DNA from: Schoenoplectus triqueter
Lineage: Eukaryota; Streptophyta; Magnoliopsida; Poales; Cyperaceae
DNA: 35,710 bases
NCBI GenBank assembly: GCA_964058805.1
Contig: CAXKVV010001270.1
Span: 1-35,710 of the forward strand
Direction of reading: 5' to 3'
This document shows positions 20,152-30,310 of the stretch, in pieces. The translations under genes and the position numbers were made by a program. The notes under the pieces are model-generated. The model ran no database searches, was not told the DNA's origin, and saw nothing but the letters and a program-made list of their open reading frames with translations. Within the stretch, counting starts at the first letter, position 1. Each line of letters opens with the position of its first letter.

Positions 20152-21672
20152 ATCTTCACTTCATTAACCGAAAAACAAAGATTTCATAAGAATTGCTAAT
20201 TAATTTTATTGGACGACCTTGTACAATGAAAATTATCAAATTAGTGATATGATTATGCGTGTCTTTAAATTCTCTCATTGTGTTTAATATTTTTAATCTT
20301 TGTAATTTTATATTTGCTTCAGTTTAACGACTGAATTCATGATATTAATGTACAAGATATCAACTCCTCATGCATTTAACATTATTTTTTATGTTTGTAT
20401 TTTACGAAATATCTTGTATATATACTAGTGGCATATTTTGTAGGTATATTCAAATATACTACAAGTATGAATATATAATATCTATGATGAAAAATGAAAA
20501 TAGTTGATAACATAACGACAAATATAATTGTATTGTTTATGGAATGTTTGACTACGATATAGTGTTCTGATCGAAATGATCAAATATGACAAAAAATTGT
20601 CTTCTTGTTCATCTATATGACATTATCTATGAAATATAATGGAATGCTTCAATATGTTGCATACTTCATTTGTGTATTTTATATATATTCGTTTCATATC
20701 ACTTTCAAAACAATTTGTGGCAATCAAAATTTAAAAATATATCATAATTTTTATGAATATTTGATATTTGGTTAACACTAGCTATAGATACTCCAAATGA
20801 TGGATCATGGTAACTAATATTAATAACTTAATGAAAAGAGAGGTGGAGTTCAAATCTCAACAAACTTCTAGAAATGAACCTAACCAATTCTGGATTTCAT
20901 CAAGATCAAGAAAAAAGTAATTTAAACTTCTGTATTCGATAGCTTTTAGATAGTACCGAATGAGAGAGAATTTCATAAGTGAATTTAGTAACATATTTGA
21001 AATTTAAACTATAGTCATCTGTGAATCGAATCAACATAAGAAATTCAATTATATTATTTATTTATCTTTACGAAGAATAAATATACTTGATATTGCTTTA
21101 GCGTTCACCTTTGACGCACAAGCAAAACGACTAGGTGACATCATGAACTATATTGTTCATGCTTTACTATGGATATGAAATTACAAAATACTTATTAAAA
21201 TCTTTTAGTTTCTTAAAATAAGTTTTTAGGTTATAAGATAAAATAAAATTTATATTAATCTTTAAAAACTTCTCTTGGATAATCATCACCATTATCACCC
21301 AATGATATAGAAAAGTCTTTTTCTTTTTGTGCTAAAGTCCTTCTGCTAAAATATTTGTTCTTTGCGTAATGTCTCCATATATGGATAAAAAAATATGTTA
21401 GTTTATATATTTCTCATAGATTTTCTTCTCTTAATTATTGCATAATATATATTTTTGGAGTAGTTTCATATTTGATTGTGGTATATAAGTGAAATACATT
21501 TTATTCTTTAATAATTTTATAAAGACTTACATGTTAAAGTTATTAACAAGAATTTGTACTAGGATATTTATATTGAAATGATATCATATAGAAAGTTAAG
21601 CATGGCATGATGATTTACATCAAAATTTTGCATTAGTAGGCATTGAGCACCACAATAATATATATATATATG
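20152..21672 (+). repeat. 3' flank of DEFL copy 2, duplicated after copy 3 (24001-25517)
   Basis: About 1.5 kb of non-coding DNA is nearly identical between the two places, including TGGATTTCATCAAGATCAAG (near 20891 and 24727) and GACTAGGTGACATCATGAAC. The part before 20890 also matches the flank of copy 1, and the last 200 bp match the region upstream of copy 1 (13048-13260). It is part of the tandem gene unit. No gene other than DEFL lies in it. Confidence 0.85.
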
Positions 21673-22020
21673 GGTAAAGATACCATGAGCTTAAATTCAT
21701 GGAGGTCTTCTGTGAGCTTAACTTAAAAAGTATACCAAATTATTTTTAAATTTTAATTTATCATGTCCATTAAATTATTTATATGAAAATCTTGTGGGAT
21801 GCAAAAATTTGGAGTGTTTCTAGCTTTTTAATTTTTAAAAATTATGTTCAAATATTAAATATCTTAATATTATTTTTAGAGCTGATTTTCAAAAATTAAA
21901 AACCATAACTTAAAATGATCAAAACACTCTAAATTTTTGTGTCCCACAAGGTTTTCATATAAATTAAAATTTAGAGATGATTTGATGTACTCTTTGAGTT
22001 AAGCTCACGGAAGGTCTCCA
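21673..22020. mobile_element. Foldback element A4, right terminus lost at a junction with D1
   Basis: The left terminus TAAAGATACCATGAGCTTAA is present. The right arm runs to AAGCTCACGGAAGGTCTCCA and then changes directly to the D-family start, TGGTGTTATGCATATCATGG. There is no (TA)n spacer here, unlike at most other junctions, so the two elements have probably recombined. Confidence 0.75.
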
Positions 22021-22398
22021 TGGTGTTATGCATATCATGGATTGCTCTTGTGTTATGCATCAGATTTTCATTCTCAAAGCCAAAATGATCGATTCGAACC
22101 GCTCAAAATAATTTTTACATTAAAATTTAGTTTGGGATCAAATTATATATTTTTTTAAAAATATATATATATTTTATATTGTTAGAAAAATCACTTGATT
22201 TAATTATTATGAGTTATTCAAAAGAAGTGATTTTCTAACTCTTTTTAAAAATAGTAAAAAAATAAAATTTCATCTAAATAGAATTTCATACGAAAATCAT
22301 TTTGAGTGGTTTGGATCGACAGTTTAGGATTTGAGAATATATAAATTATCCATGGCATGGATCATAAATGCTATGCGTAGCACCATAGTGCAACTATT
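22020..22398. mobile_element. Foldback element D1
   Basis: The left arm (TGTTATGCATATCATGGATT, TCATTCTCAAAGCCAAAATG) pairs with the right arm (TTTGAGTGGTTTGGATCGAC and CATGGATCATAAATGCTATG). The interior shares GATCAAATT...TATATTTTT and the AAAAATAGTAAAAAAAT motif with families B and C. It is followed by a CT-rich and (TA)n tract. Confidence 0.8.
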
Positions 22399-22428
22399 TC
22401 TCTCTTCCTCCTTATATATATATAGAGA

Positions 22429-22805
22429 GTAAATCTACCGTGAGATTAGCTCAAAAAATATATCAAATTATCTCCGAATTTTGATTTTTCAATCTCATTA
22501 AATTCTTCATATTGAAATCCTATGGGGTACAAAAATTTGGGATGTTTCGAGTTTTCTAAGTCGCTCTTTTCAATTTTTAAAATAATTTACAAACATTGAA
22601 CATTTTATTATTATTATTGGAGCTGATTTTCAAAAATTAAAAAGAGTGACGTAGAAAATTCGCAACATTCCATATTTTTGTACCCCACAAGATTTCATTA
22701 TGAAGAATTTAATGAGATTGAAAAATCAAAATTTGGAGATCATTTGGTATATTTTTTGAGCTAAGTTCATGGAGGTCTTCTGTGAGCTTAAACTCACGGT
22801 AGATT

Positions 22806-22809
<4 letters not shown>
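22429..22809. mobile_element. Foldback element A5 (variant termini)
   Basis: The termini TAAATCTACCGTGAGATTAG and CTCACGGTAGATTTA are complementary and define a sub-type of family A (AAATCTACCG instead of AAAGATATCG). The right inner arm has the usual GGAGGTCTTCTGTGAGC block; on the left this block has been deleted. The interior palindrome (AAGTCGCTCTTTTCAATTTT against AAAAATTAAAAAGAGTGACG) is well preserved. (TA)n tracts lie on both sides. Confidence 0.8.
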
Positions 22810-22857
<48 letters not shown>

Positions 22858-22858
22858 T

Positions 22859-23210
22859 TCGACTATGGTGCTTTGTAAAGTACAGAGGTGTTGTGTGATT
22901 TACGTTCTCTTTTTAATTTCAAGTCAGAAATAATCGATCTGAACCGTTCAATATAATCTTCATATAAAAATCTATTAGTAAACCAAATTTTATATTTTTT
23001 CTGATGAAGAGAAAATGACTTGATCTGAGAATTTTGGTTCATCCAAAAATGATTGTTTTCCCCCTATCCAAAAAAAATAGCAAATAAATTTCAAAAAATA
23101 TAAAATTTGTTTTACTAATATATTTTGATATGGATATTATATTGAGCGGTTTGGATCGATCATCTCTGACTTAAAATTAATAATATAGCGCAAAGCACCA
23201 TAGCCTAATT
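22859..23210. mobile_element. Foldback element C2 (right arm with internal deletion)
   Basis: It starts GACTATGGTGCTTTGTAAAG as in C1 and C3. In the right arm GCGCAAAGCACCATAGCC replaces the longer arm seen in C3, as if about 26 bp between two GCAAAGCAC copies were lost by slippage. (TA)n(GA)n lies on the left and (TA)n on the right. Confidence 0.8.
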
Positions 23211-23211
23211 C

Positions 23212-23244
<33 letters not shown>

Positions 23245-23454
23245 AAATAAAAGTATATGATTACTTGAAATTTTAAGAATGTACACGAACATTTTACAAG
23301 TAGTGACATAAAACGTGTTTTTGACTGTATTGATCAATCAACTACAATGTATTTATCAATCAACTATTTTTTCTAGAAACTATTCTTAATATACTACTTA
23401 TTTTCTAAAAGTGGCAAATGAATTAGTCATCTATTGTGATCTTTTTGAGAATTG

Positions 23455-23570
23455 AGAGGCAAGTACCTAACAATTGTCATCTTAAACGATGAGGATAAAA
23501 TAAACAATCTTTAATTAGAAAATTAACTTCCCATGAACCACTATAAATTGGAGCTCCTTGTGAGCTGCAA
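23455..23570 (+). promoter_or_regulatory. Promoter of DEFL copy 3
   Basis: ACCTAAC and CAATTG, then GAGGATAAAATAAA (the GATAAG of copies 1 and 2 is changed to GATAAA), then TATAAAT at 23542-23548. The inverted repeat after the TATA box has one mismatch (AGCTCC-TTG-TGAGCT). Confidence 0.75.
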
Positions 23571-23643
23571 TATCACAAATCATTAACTCATCACTTTTGA
23601 CTTGATTGCGAGCGAAGAAATTCATTTAGAAAATAATATAGAG

Positions 23644-24000
23644 ATGAAGCAAGCTTTTGTAATGTCCCTCGTAGTCATCCTTATTCTGCTTCCTTCTAGT
23701 AAGTTTTCTGACATGTCCTAATTTTGCTCATATTTATCATACTTATTTAATGATAAATAAATGATTTTTTTATGATATGAATGAATTTTAGGACCGATAA
23801 ATGCACGTTCGGAACTACATTTTGTGTCGAGGCCGAAAGGCAACAGTTGCATCTGGCATGAAGATGATATCATACCTTGTGTATCCTGGCAGTGCCAAGA
23901 AGCATGTGAGAGAGATTTTGGTCCATCATCTAATGGACAATGTGCGGCTAATGGATGTAACTGCTTGCATGGGTGTGGCAGTGGTCCCTCCAGGAAGTGA
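23644..24000 (+). CDS. Secreted 8-cysteine defensin-like peptide (DEFL), copy 3
   Basis: Exons 23644-23698 and 23792-24000 (donor A|GTAAGT, acceptor TTTTAG|GA, phase 1, intron only 93 bp) encode 87 residues. The signal peptide MKQAFVMSLVVIL has a Pro in its C-terminal part (LLPS) and probably ends at PINA. The mature N-terminus is RSELHF rather than the SSRLHF of copies 1 and 2. The Cys domain is identical in protein sequence to copy 1, down to the C-terminal PSRK. The gene is a mosaic: 5' parts like copy 4, 3' coding end and proximal 3' UTR like copy 1. Confidence 0.88.
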
Positions 24001-25483
24001 ATCTTCACTTCATTAACCGAAATACAAAGATTTTCTAATTAATTTTGTTGGACGGCCTTGTACAACGGAAATTATCGAACTAGTGATATGATTATGCATG
24101 TCTTTTAATACTATCATTGTGTTTAATATTTTTAATATTTGTAATTTCATGTTTGCTTCAGTTTAATGATTGAAGTCATGATATTAATATACAAGATATC
24201 AACTCCTCATGCATTTAACATTATTATTTTATGTTTGTATTTTACGAAATATATTGTATATATACTAGTGGCATATTTTGTAGCTATATTCAAATATACT
24301 ACAAGTATGAATATATAATATCTATGATGAAAAATAAAAATAGTTGACAACATAAAGACAAATATAATTGTATTGTTTATGGAATGTTTGACTACTTAAA
24401 CTATAGTGTTCTGATCGAAATGATCAAATATGACAAAAAATTGTCTTCTTGCTCATCTATATGACATTATATGTGAAATATAATGGAATGCTTCTATATG
24501 TTGGATACTTCATTTGTGTATTTTATATATATTCGTTTCATATCACTTTCAAAACAATTTGTGGCAATCAAAATTTAAAAATATATCATATTTTTTATGA
24601 ATATTTGGTTAACCCTAGCTATAGATACTCCAAATGATGGGTCATGGTAACTAATATTAATAACTTAATGAAAAGAGAGGTGGAGTTCAAATCTCAACAA
24701 ACTTCTAGAAATGAACCTAACCAATTCTGGATTTCATCAAGATCAAGAAAAAAGTAATTTAAACTTCTGTATTCGATAGCTTTTAGATAGTACCGAATGA
24801 GAGAGAATTTCATAAGTGAATTTAGTAACATATTTGAAATTTAAACTATAGTCATCTGTGAATCGAATCAACATAAGAAATTCAATTATATTATTTATTT
24901 ATCTTTACGAAGAATAAATATACTTGATATTGCTTTAGCGTTCACCCTTGACGCATAAGCAAAACGACTAGGTGACATCATGAACTATATTGTTCATCCT
25001 TTTCTATGGATTTGAAATTACAAAATACTTATTAAAATCTTTTAGTTTCTTAAAATAAGTTTTTAGGTTATAAGATAAAATAAAATTTATATTAGTCTTT
25101 AAAAACTTCTCTTGTATAATCATCATCATTTTCACCCAATGATATATAAAAGTCTTTTTCTTTTTGTGCTAAAGTCCTGCTAAAATATTTGTTCTTTGCG
25201 TAATGTCGCCATACATGGATAAAAAATTATGTTAGTTTATATATTTCTCATAGATTTTCTTCTCTTCATTATTGCATAATATATTTTTTTGGAGAAATTC
25301 ATATTTGATTATGGTATATAAGTGAAATACATTTTATTCTTTAATAATTTTATAAAGACTTACATTTAAAAGTTATTAACAAGAATTTGTACTAGGATAT
25401 TTATATTGAAATGATATCATATAGAAAGTAAGCATGGCATGATGATTTATATCAAAATTTTGCATTAGTAGGCATTGAGCACC

Positions 25484-25517
<34 letters not shown>
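24001..25517 (+). repeat. 3' flank of DEFL copy 3 (near-duplicate of 20152-21672)
   Basis: Aligned with the copy 2 flank at an offset of about 3.84 kb with few changes. The first ~190 bp instead agree better with copy 1 (see the mosaic finding). It ends in a long (TA)n run at about 25490-25516. Confidence 0.85.
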
Positions 25518-25520
<3 letters not shown>

Positions 25521-25911
25521 GAAAGATACCATGCGCTTAAACTCACAGAATCCTTCCGTGAGCTTAACTTAAAAAGTATACCAAATTATTTTTAAATTTT
25601 AATTTATCATGCCCATTAAATTTTTTATATGAAAATCTTATGGGATGCAAAAATTTGGAGTGTTTCTAGCTTTTTAAGCCACTGTTTTTAATTTTTAAAA
25701 ATTATGTTCAAATATTGAATATCTTAATATTATTTTTAGAGCTGATTTTCAAAAATAAAAAACCATAACTTAAAAAGATAAAAACACTCTAAATTTTTGT
25801 GTCCCACAAGGTATTCATATAAATTAAAATTTAGAGATGATTTGATGTACTTTTTGTGTTAAGCTCATGGAAGGCTTCCATGTGCTAAAGCTAGCTCACG
25901 GTATCTTTACT
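25518..25911. mobile_element. Foldback element A6 (complete)
   Basis: The termini GAAAGATACCATGCGCTTAA and CTCACGGTATCTTTAC are complementary, with arms as in A3 and A4. It sits at the same place relative to the gene unit as A4, so the two descend from one insertion that was duplicated with the unit. Here the right terminus is intact. Confidence 0.83.
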
Positions 25912-25941
<30 letters not shown>

Positions 25942-25942
<1 letters not shown>

Positions 25943-26338
25943 TCCGACTATAGTGCTTTGCAAAGCACAGAAGCATTGTGTGCTTTGCGTTCTATTTTTA
26001 ATTTCAAGTCAAAATTAATTGATCCGAACCATTCAATCTAATCTTCATATAAAAATCAATTAGTAAACCAAAATTTATATTTTTTTAGATTTTTTTGCTA
26101 TTTTTTCTGATGAGGAGAAAAATAACTTGATCTGAGAATTCTGGTTGATCCAAAAATGATGGTTTCCTCCTATCCAAAAAAATAGCAAATAAATTCTGAA
26201 AAATATAAAATTTGGTTTACTAATAGATTTTGATATGGATAATAGATTGAGCATTCGGATCGATCATTTTTGACTTAAAATTAAAAATAGAGCGCAAAGC
26301 ACACAACGCTTTTGTACTTTGCAAAGCACCATAGCCTA
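25942..26338. mobile_element. Foldback element C3 (complete)
   Basis: It starts CCGACTATAGTGCTTTGCAA and ends TTTGCAAAGCACCATAGCC. The arms are complementary around GATCTGAGAATTCTGGTTGA. It is flanked by (TA)n(GA)n on the left and (TA)n on the right. Confidence 0.85.
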
Positions 26339-26381
26339 ATTATATATATATAATTATATATATATATAGAGAGAGAGAGAG

Positions 26382-26741
26382 TTGGGCTATGATGTTATGC
26401 ATATCATAGATCGCTCTTGTGCTATGCATCAGATTTTCATTCTCAAAGCCAAAATTATCGATTTGAACCGCTCAAAATGATTTTCATATTAAAATTTAGT
26501 TGGTGATCAAATTTTATATTTTTATATAGTTAGAAAAATTGCTTGATTTAATTATTATGAGTTATTCAAAAGAAGTGATTTTCTAACTCTTTTTAAAAAT
26601 AGTAAAAAAATAAAATTTCATATGAATTGAATTACAAATGAAAATCATTTTGAGTGGTTTGAATCGATAATTTAGGATTTGAGAATGTAGAAATTATCCA
26701 TGGCATGGATCATTAATGCTATGCGTAGCAACATAGCGCAC
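26382..26741. mobile_element. Foldback element D2 (complete)
   Basis: It starts GGGCTATGATGTTATGCATA and ends TATGCGTAGCAACATAGCGC. The arms are complementary (AATGATTTTCATATTAAAAT against AATGAAAATCATTTTGAGTG). It lies between a (TA)n(GA)n tract and a (CT)n(TA)n tract. Confidence 0.83.
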
Positions 26742-27004
26742 ATATTTCTCTCTCCCTCTTTATATATATATATTAAATAGAAGTATATGATTACTTGCAA
26801 TTTTAAGAATGTACACGAACATTTTACAAGTAGTGACATAAAACGCGTAAAGTTGTAAGTACGTTTTTAACTGTATTGATCTTCCAACTATAATGTATTT
26901 ATCAATCAACTATTTTTTTTCTAGAAACTATTCTTAATATACTACTTATTTTCTAAAAGTGGCAAATGAATTAGTTATCTATTGTGATCTCTTTTGAGAA
27001 TTGA

Positions 27005-27120
27005 GAAGGCAAGTACCTAACAATTGTCATCTTAAACGATGAGGATAAAATAAACAATCTTTAATTAGAAAATTAACTTCCCATGAACCACTATAAATTG
27101 GAGCTCCTTGTGAGCTGTAA
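27005..27120 (+). promoter_or_regulatory. Promoter of DEFL copy 4
   Basis: ACCTAAC and CAATTG, GAGGATAAAATAAA, and TATAAAT at 27092-27098: the same layout as copy 3 and almost base-identical to it. The inverted repeat after the TATA box is AGCTCC-TTG-TGAGCT. Confidence 0.75.
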
Positions 27121-27193
27121 TATCACAAATCATTAACTCATCACTTTTGACTTGATTGCGTGCAAAGAAATTCATTTAGAAAATAATAGAGAG

Positions 27194-27551
27194 ATGAAGC
27201 AAGCTTTTGTAATGTCCCTCGTAGTCATCCTTATTCTGCTTTCTTCTAGTAAGTTTTCTGACATGTCCTAATTTTGCTCATATTTATCATACTTATTTAA
27301 TGATAAATACATGATTTTTTTTATGATATGAATGAATTTTAGGACCGATAAATGCACGTTCGGAACTACATTTTGTGTCGAGGCCGAAAGGCAATAGTTG
27401 CATCTGGCATGAAGATGATATCATACCTTGTGTATCCTGGCAGTGCCAAGAAGCATGTGAGAGAGATTTTGGTCCATCATCTAATGGACAATGTGCGACT
27501 AATGGATGTAATTGCTTGCATGGGTGTGGCAGTGGTCCCTCCAAGAAGTGA
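27194..27551 (+). CDS. Secreted 8-cysteine defensin-like peptide (DEFL), copy 4
   Basis: Exons 27194-27248 and 27343-27551 (donor A|GTAAGT, acceptor TTTTAG|GA, phase 1, intron 94 bp) encode 87 residues. The signal peptide starts MKQAFVMSLVVIL, keeps LLSS, and probably ends at PINA. The mature N-terminus is RSELHF. One residue differs in the gamma-core loop (GQCATNG instead of GQCAANG), and the C-terminus is PSKK as in copy 2. All eight Cys and the spacing are conserved. The 3' flank matches the other copies only to about 27752 and then turns into unrelated DNA. Confidence 0.88.
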
Positions 27552-27752
27552 ATCTTCACTTCATTAACCAAACTACAAAGATTTGATACGAATTGCTAAT
27601 TCATTTTGTAGGACGACCTTGCATAATGAAAATTATCAAACTAGTGATATGATAATAAGTGTATTTTAATTCTATCATTGTGTATATTTTTTTTATCTTT
27701 GTAATTCCATGTTTGCTTCTGTTTAACGATCAAAGTCATGATATTAATATAC

Positions 27753-28060
27753 TATTGTGTGACTCTTTTTCGCATCTTTCATCGTCTGAAAAGAAAATTA
27801 GCGATGAATTATGGAAGATGAACATAAAGATCCCTCTATGTGTGCATTTTGGGATAATTATATGAATATAAAATTCATATATAGAGGTTTTTAAGATATT
27901 GTGGGGTTTTTTACATTCTAATGAGCGCAAGCTCCAATTATTGATTACCCTGAGCTATGAACATCGCGGAACCTCCGGATCTTGAAAAAGAGAGACAAAT
28001 ATAATAGTTAAGCAATAGGGAGAAGTGGAGAGGAGGATCTTTCCAAAGGTAATTGAGTGT
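27753..28060. other. Intergenic DNA, no gene recognised
   Basis: Unrelated to the other gene units. A short inverted repeat, ATTATATGAATATAAAATTC-ATATATAG, lies near 27855-27883. No coding frame of note. Confidence 0.45.
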
Positions 28061-28610
28061 TATTTTTATCTGGTTGAACCTACTAGGTTACAATCAAAAG
28101 ACTGAATACTATACCGTTATCTTAACAGATTAAGACTAAGTCGTACCTACAATGGACTTATCAGAAGACCAAATATTATTCTGACATGTTAACTGATTTT
28201 CTAGATTATGAGTCCGAAGCGTTTTGCCGACTCAGTAACTTAGGAATTCAAATATAAGATGTGAACACAAGTACTCTGTCCGCTCAGCATCAAGGCTTGG
28301 TTGAACCTACTAGATTCTTATTAGAAGACATAAAAATATTCTTTTGTCTTAACTGATCTTCCAGATTGTGACTGTGAATCACTAAATCAATTCATTAATC
28401 TAGATGTGTCTTCATTTCAAAGACGACATAATTTATCTAAACACACAAAATTAAGATTAAAATGTTATGCCAACTTAACATTGAGATTGGTACATCAGAA
28501 GGTAGAAAATTTGATTTGCTTAATCACCTTATCAATCTTTTAGATTATGAATTCAAAATGATGAGCTAATACACGAACTTAGGAATTCAGAATCTCAATG
28601 ATCCATGTGG
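28060..28610 (+). repeat. Degenerate tandem repeat, about four units
   Basis: Units starting near 28070, 28155, 28300 and 28487 share, in order, an AGAAGAC-like block (TCAAAAGACTGAATA, TCAGAAGACCAAATA, TTAGAAGACATAAAA, TCAGAAGGTAGAAAA), then a TTAACTGATTTTCTAGATT-like block and an ATGAGTC/GTGAATC-like end. The spacing is irregular (about 85-190 bp). The class of this repeat is unknown. Confidence 0.55.
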
Positions 28611-28689
28611 AGATCTTGAATGAACTTTAAGATATGAGATATGGAGTTTAGACTCTGTATTAAGTCAACTATCAAAATCGAGAGTGAAT

Positions 28690-29669
28690 TTTGGACTAAT
28701 TTTGAATTTCATTTAAGTGTGTGTTTCAATCTGGTTTGGGTTAAATTTGATTTGAAGTTGATTTTTGAGTTTAGTTTTGAAAATGAATTTACTTGATAAG
28801 AGGGGTAAAGTTTTTTTATTTCTATTTTTCTTTATTTAACTTTGTTTATGTTATTTTTATTTATTTGAAAGAATTTATTTGATAATTGAAATTTTGTTTA
28901 ACTTTTACTTTTTATATTTTTTTGCTTTTATTTCTTTGAATTTATTTCATAGTAGAGTTTGCAATTTTTATTTAATAGGTAAAGATATCTGTATTTTATT
29001 TTTGTCTTATATTTCTTGTTTATTTTATGAAAGTATAAATTTTATTTTATTTTAGTAAGGATTATTTTTTTCTTCTTTAAACATTTTGTTTTATTTTTAT
29101 TTGATTTTTTAGAGCTTAGTATCATATTTTTATTTTTATTTTGGAATTATTGTTTTCAAAGAAAAATCTTATAATTATTAATTTGTTTGATTTATTTTTT
29201 TAGATTTATTATAAAAATACTTTTACTTGTGTATATTGTCAAATATATACATTTATGATTCTTATCAAAGCAATTATTTATAAAATATAAGTATTTGTTT
29301 ATTTTATTTTATGAAAAAACAATATGAAAGAAAATAAAATCTTAACCTTATACTAGAGGAATTTATTTTAATATTTTTAATAATAATATGAAATAAATTT
29401 TAATATTGACTTTGATGAATGAAACTTATTTTATTTTTATTATATTTTGAAATATATTTTATATTTTATATTTTTTTGAAGAATTTTGTTTTCTATTCTT
29501 TTAATTTAAATTAAATGCCCTATTTTATTTTTAATGTTTTTGGTAGAAGCTTATGTTTTATTTTATTTTATTTATTATTATTTTTAATAAAGATAGGGAG
29601 GTTTACTAATTTTTATTTTTATTCACTAAAAAGTACATAAAATTTATTTGTAAATATTTATAATTTTAA
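28690..29669. other. Strongly T-rich, C-poor low-complexity stretch
   Basis: The plus strand is dominated by TTTATTTTTA-like runs with very little C. No gene, repeat boundary or promoter can be recognised. It lies directly upstream of the exon-less DEFL flank at 29670. Confidence 0.6.
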
Positions 29670-30310
29670 TATTAGGTTAACACAGAGATTTGATAAGAAC
29701 TACTAATTAGTTTTGTTGGACGACCTTGTACAATGAAAATTATCAGACTAGTGGTATGATTGGGAGTGTATTTAAATTCTATCATTGTGTTTAATATTTT
29801 TTAATCTTTGTAAATTCCATGTTTGATTCAGTTTAAGGATTGATGTCATGATTAATATACTAGATATCAACTCCTCAAGCTTTTACTATTACATTATTAT
29901 TTCCATGCTTTGATTTTATAAAATATCTTCTATATATAATAGTGTTTTTATTTTTGTAGTTGTATAAAAAATATACTACAAGTAGTAATGTATAATTTCT
30001 ATGATGAAAAATGACAAGAGTTGACAATATAGTGACAAACCTAATTGTATAATTTGTGGAATATTTGACTACTCAAACTATACATTGTGAATCGAAATGA
30101 ACAAATGTGCCAAGAAAAAAAATACTCCTTGCGCATCTATATGATATTTTGTACGAAATATAATGGAATACTTCGGATATGCTGCAGGCTTCATCCATGT
30201 TCTTTATATATATGAATTTCATATCACTTTGGAAATCATTCATAGCAATCAAATTATAAAATTGTATCATGATGTGTACTGAGTCAATGTATACTAGCTA
30301 TAGAAATTAA
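29670..30310 (+). pseudogene. Fifth DEFL copy: only the 3' flank survives
   Basis: From just after where a stop codon would lie (GGTTAACACAGAGATTTGAT) the sequence follows the 3' flank of the four genes: TTGGACGACCTTGTACAATG, AAATTATCAGACTAGTG, CTATCATTGTGTTTAATATT, TATCAACTCCTCA, CATCTATATGA, ATATAATGGAATACTTCG. No trace of either exon, intron or promoter is seen in the 1 kb before it. It groups with copies 2 and 4 at the GACGACC and insertion positions. The ORF here (30073-30270, minus) is not a gene. Confidence 0.8.

Noticed and set aside
13501..27752. Reading the DEFL array as a self-incompatibility (SCR-like) locus or as pollen-tube attractants
   Set aside because: Eight Cys and tandem copies fit, but there is no linked receptor kinase in the window and no diagnostic residue pattern. 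The copies are nearly identical rather than hypervariable. Kept only as a possible role.
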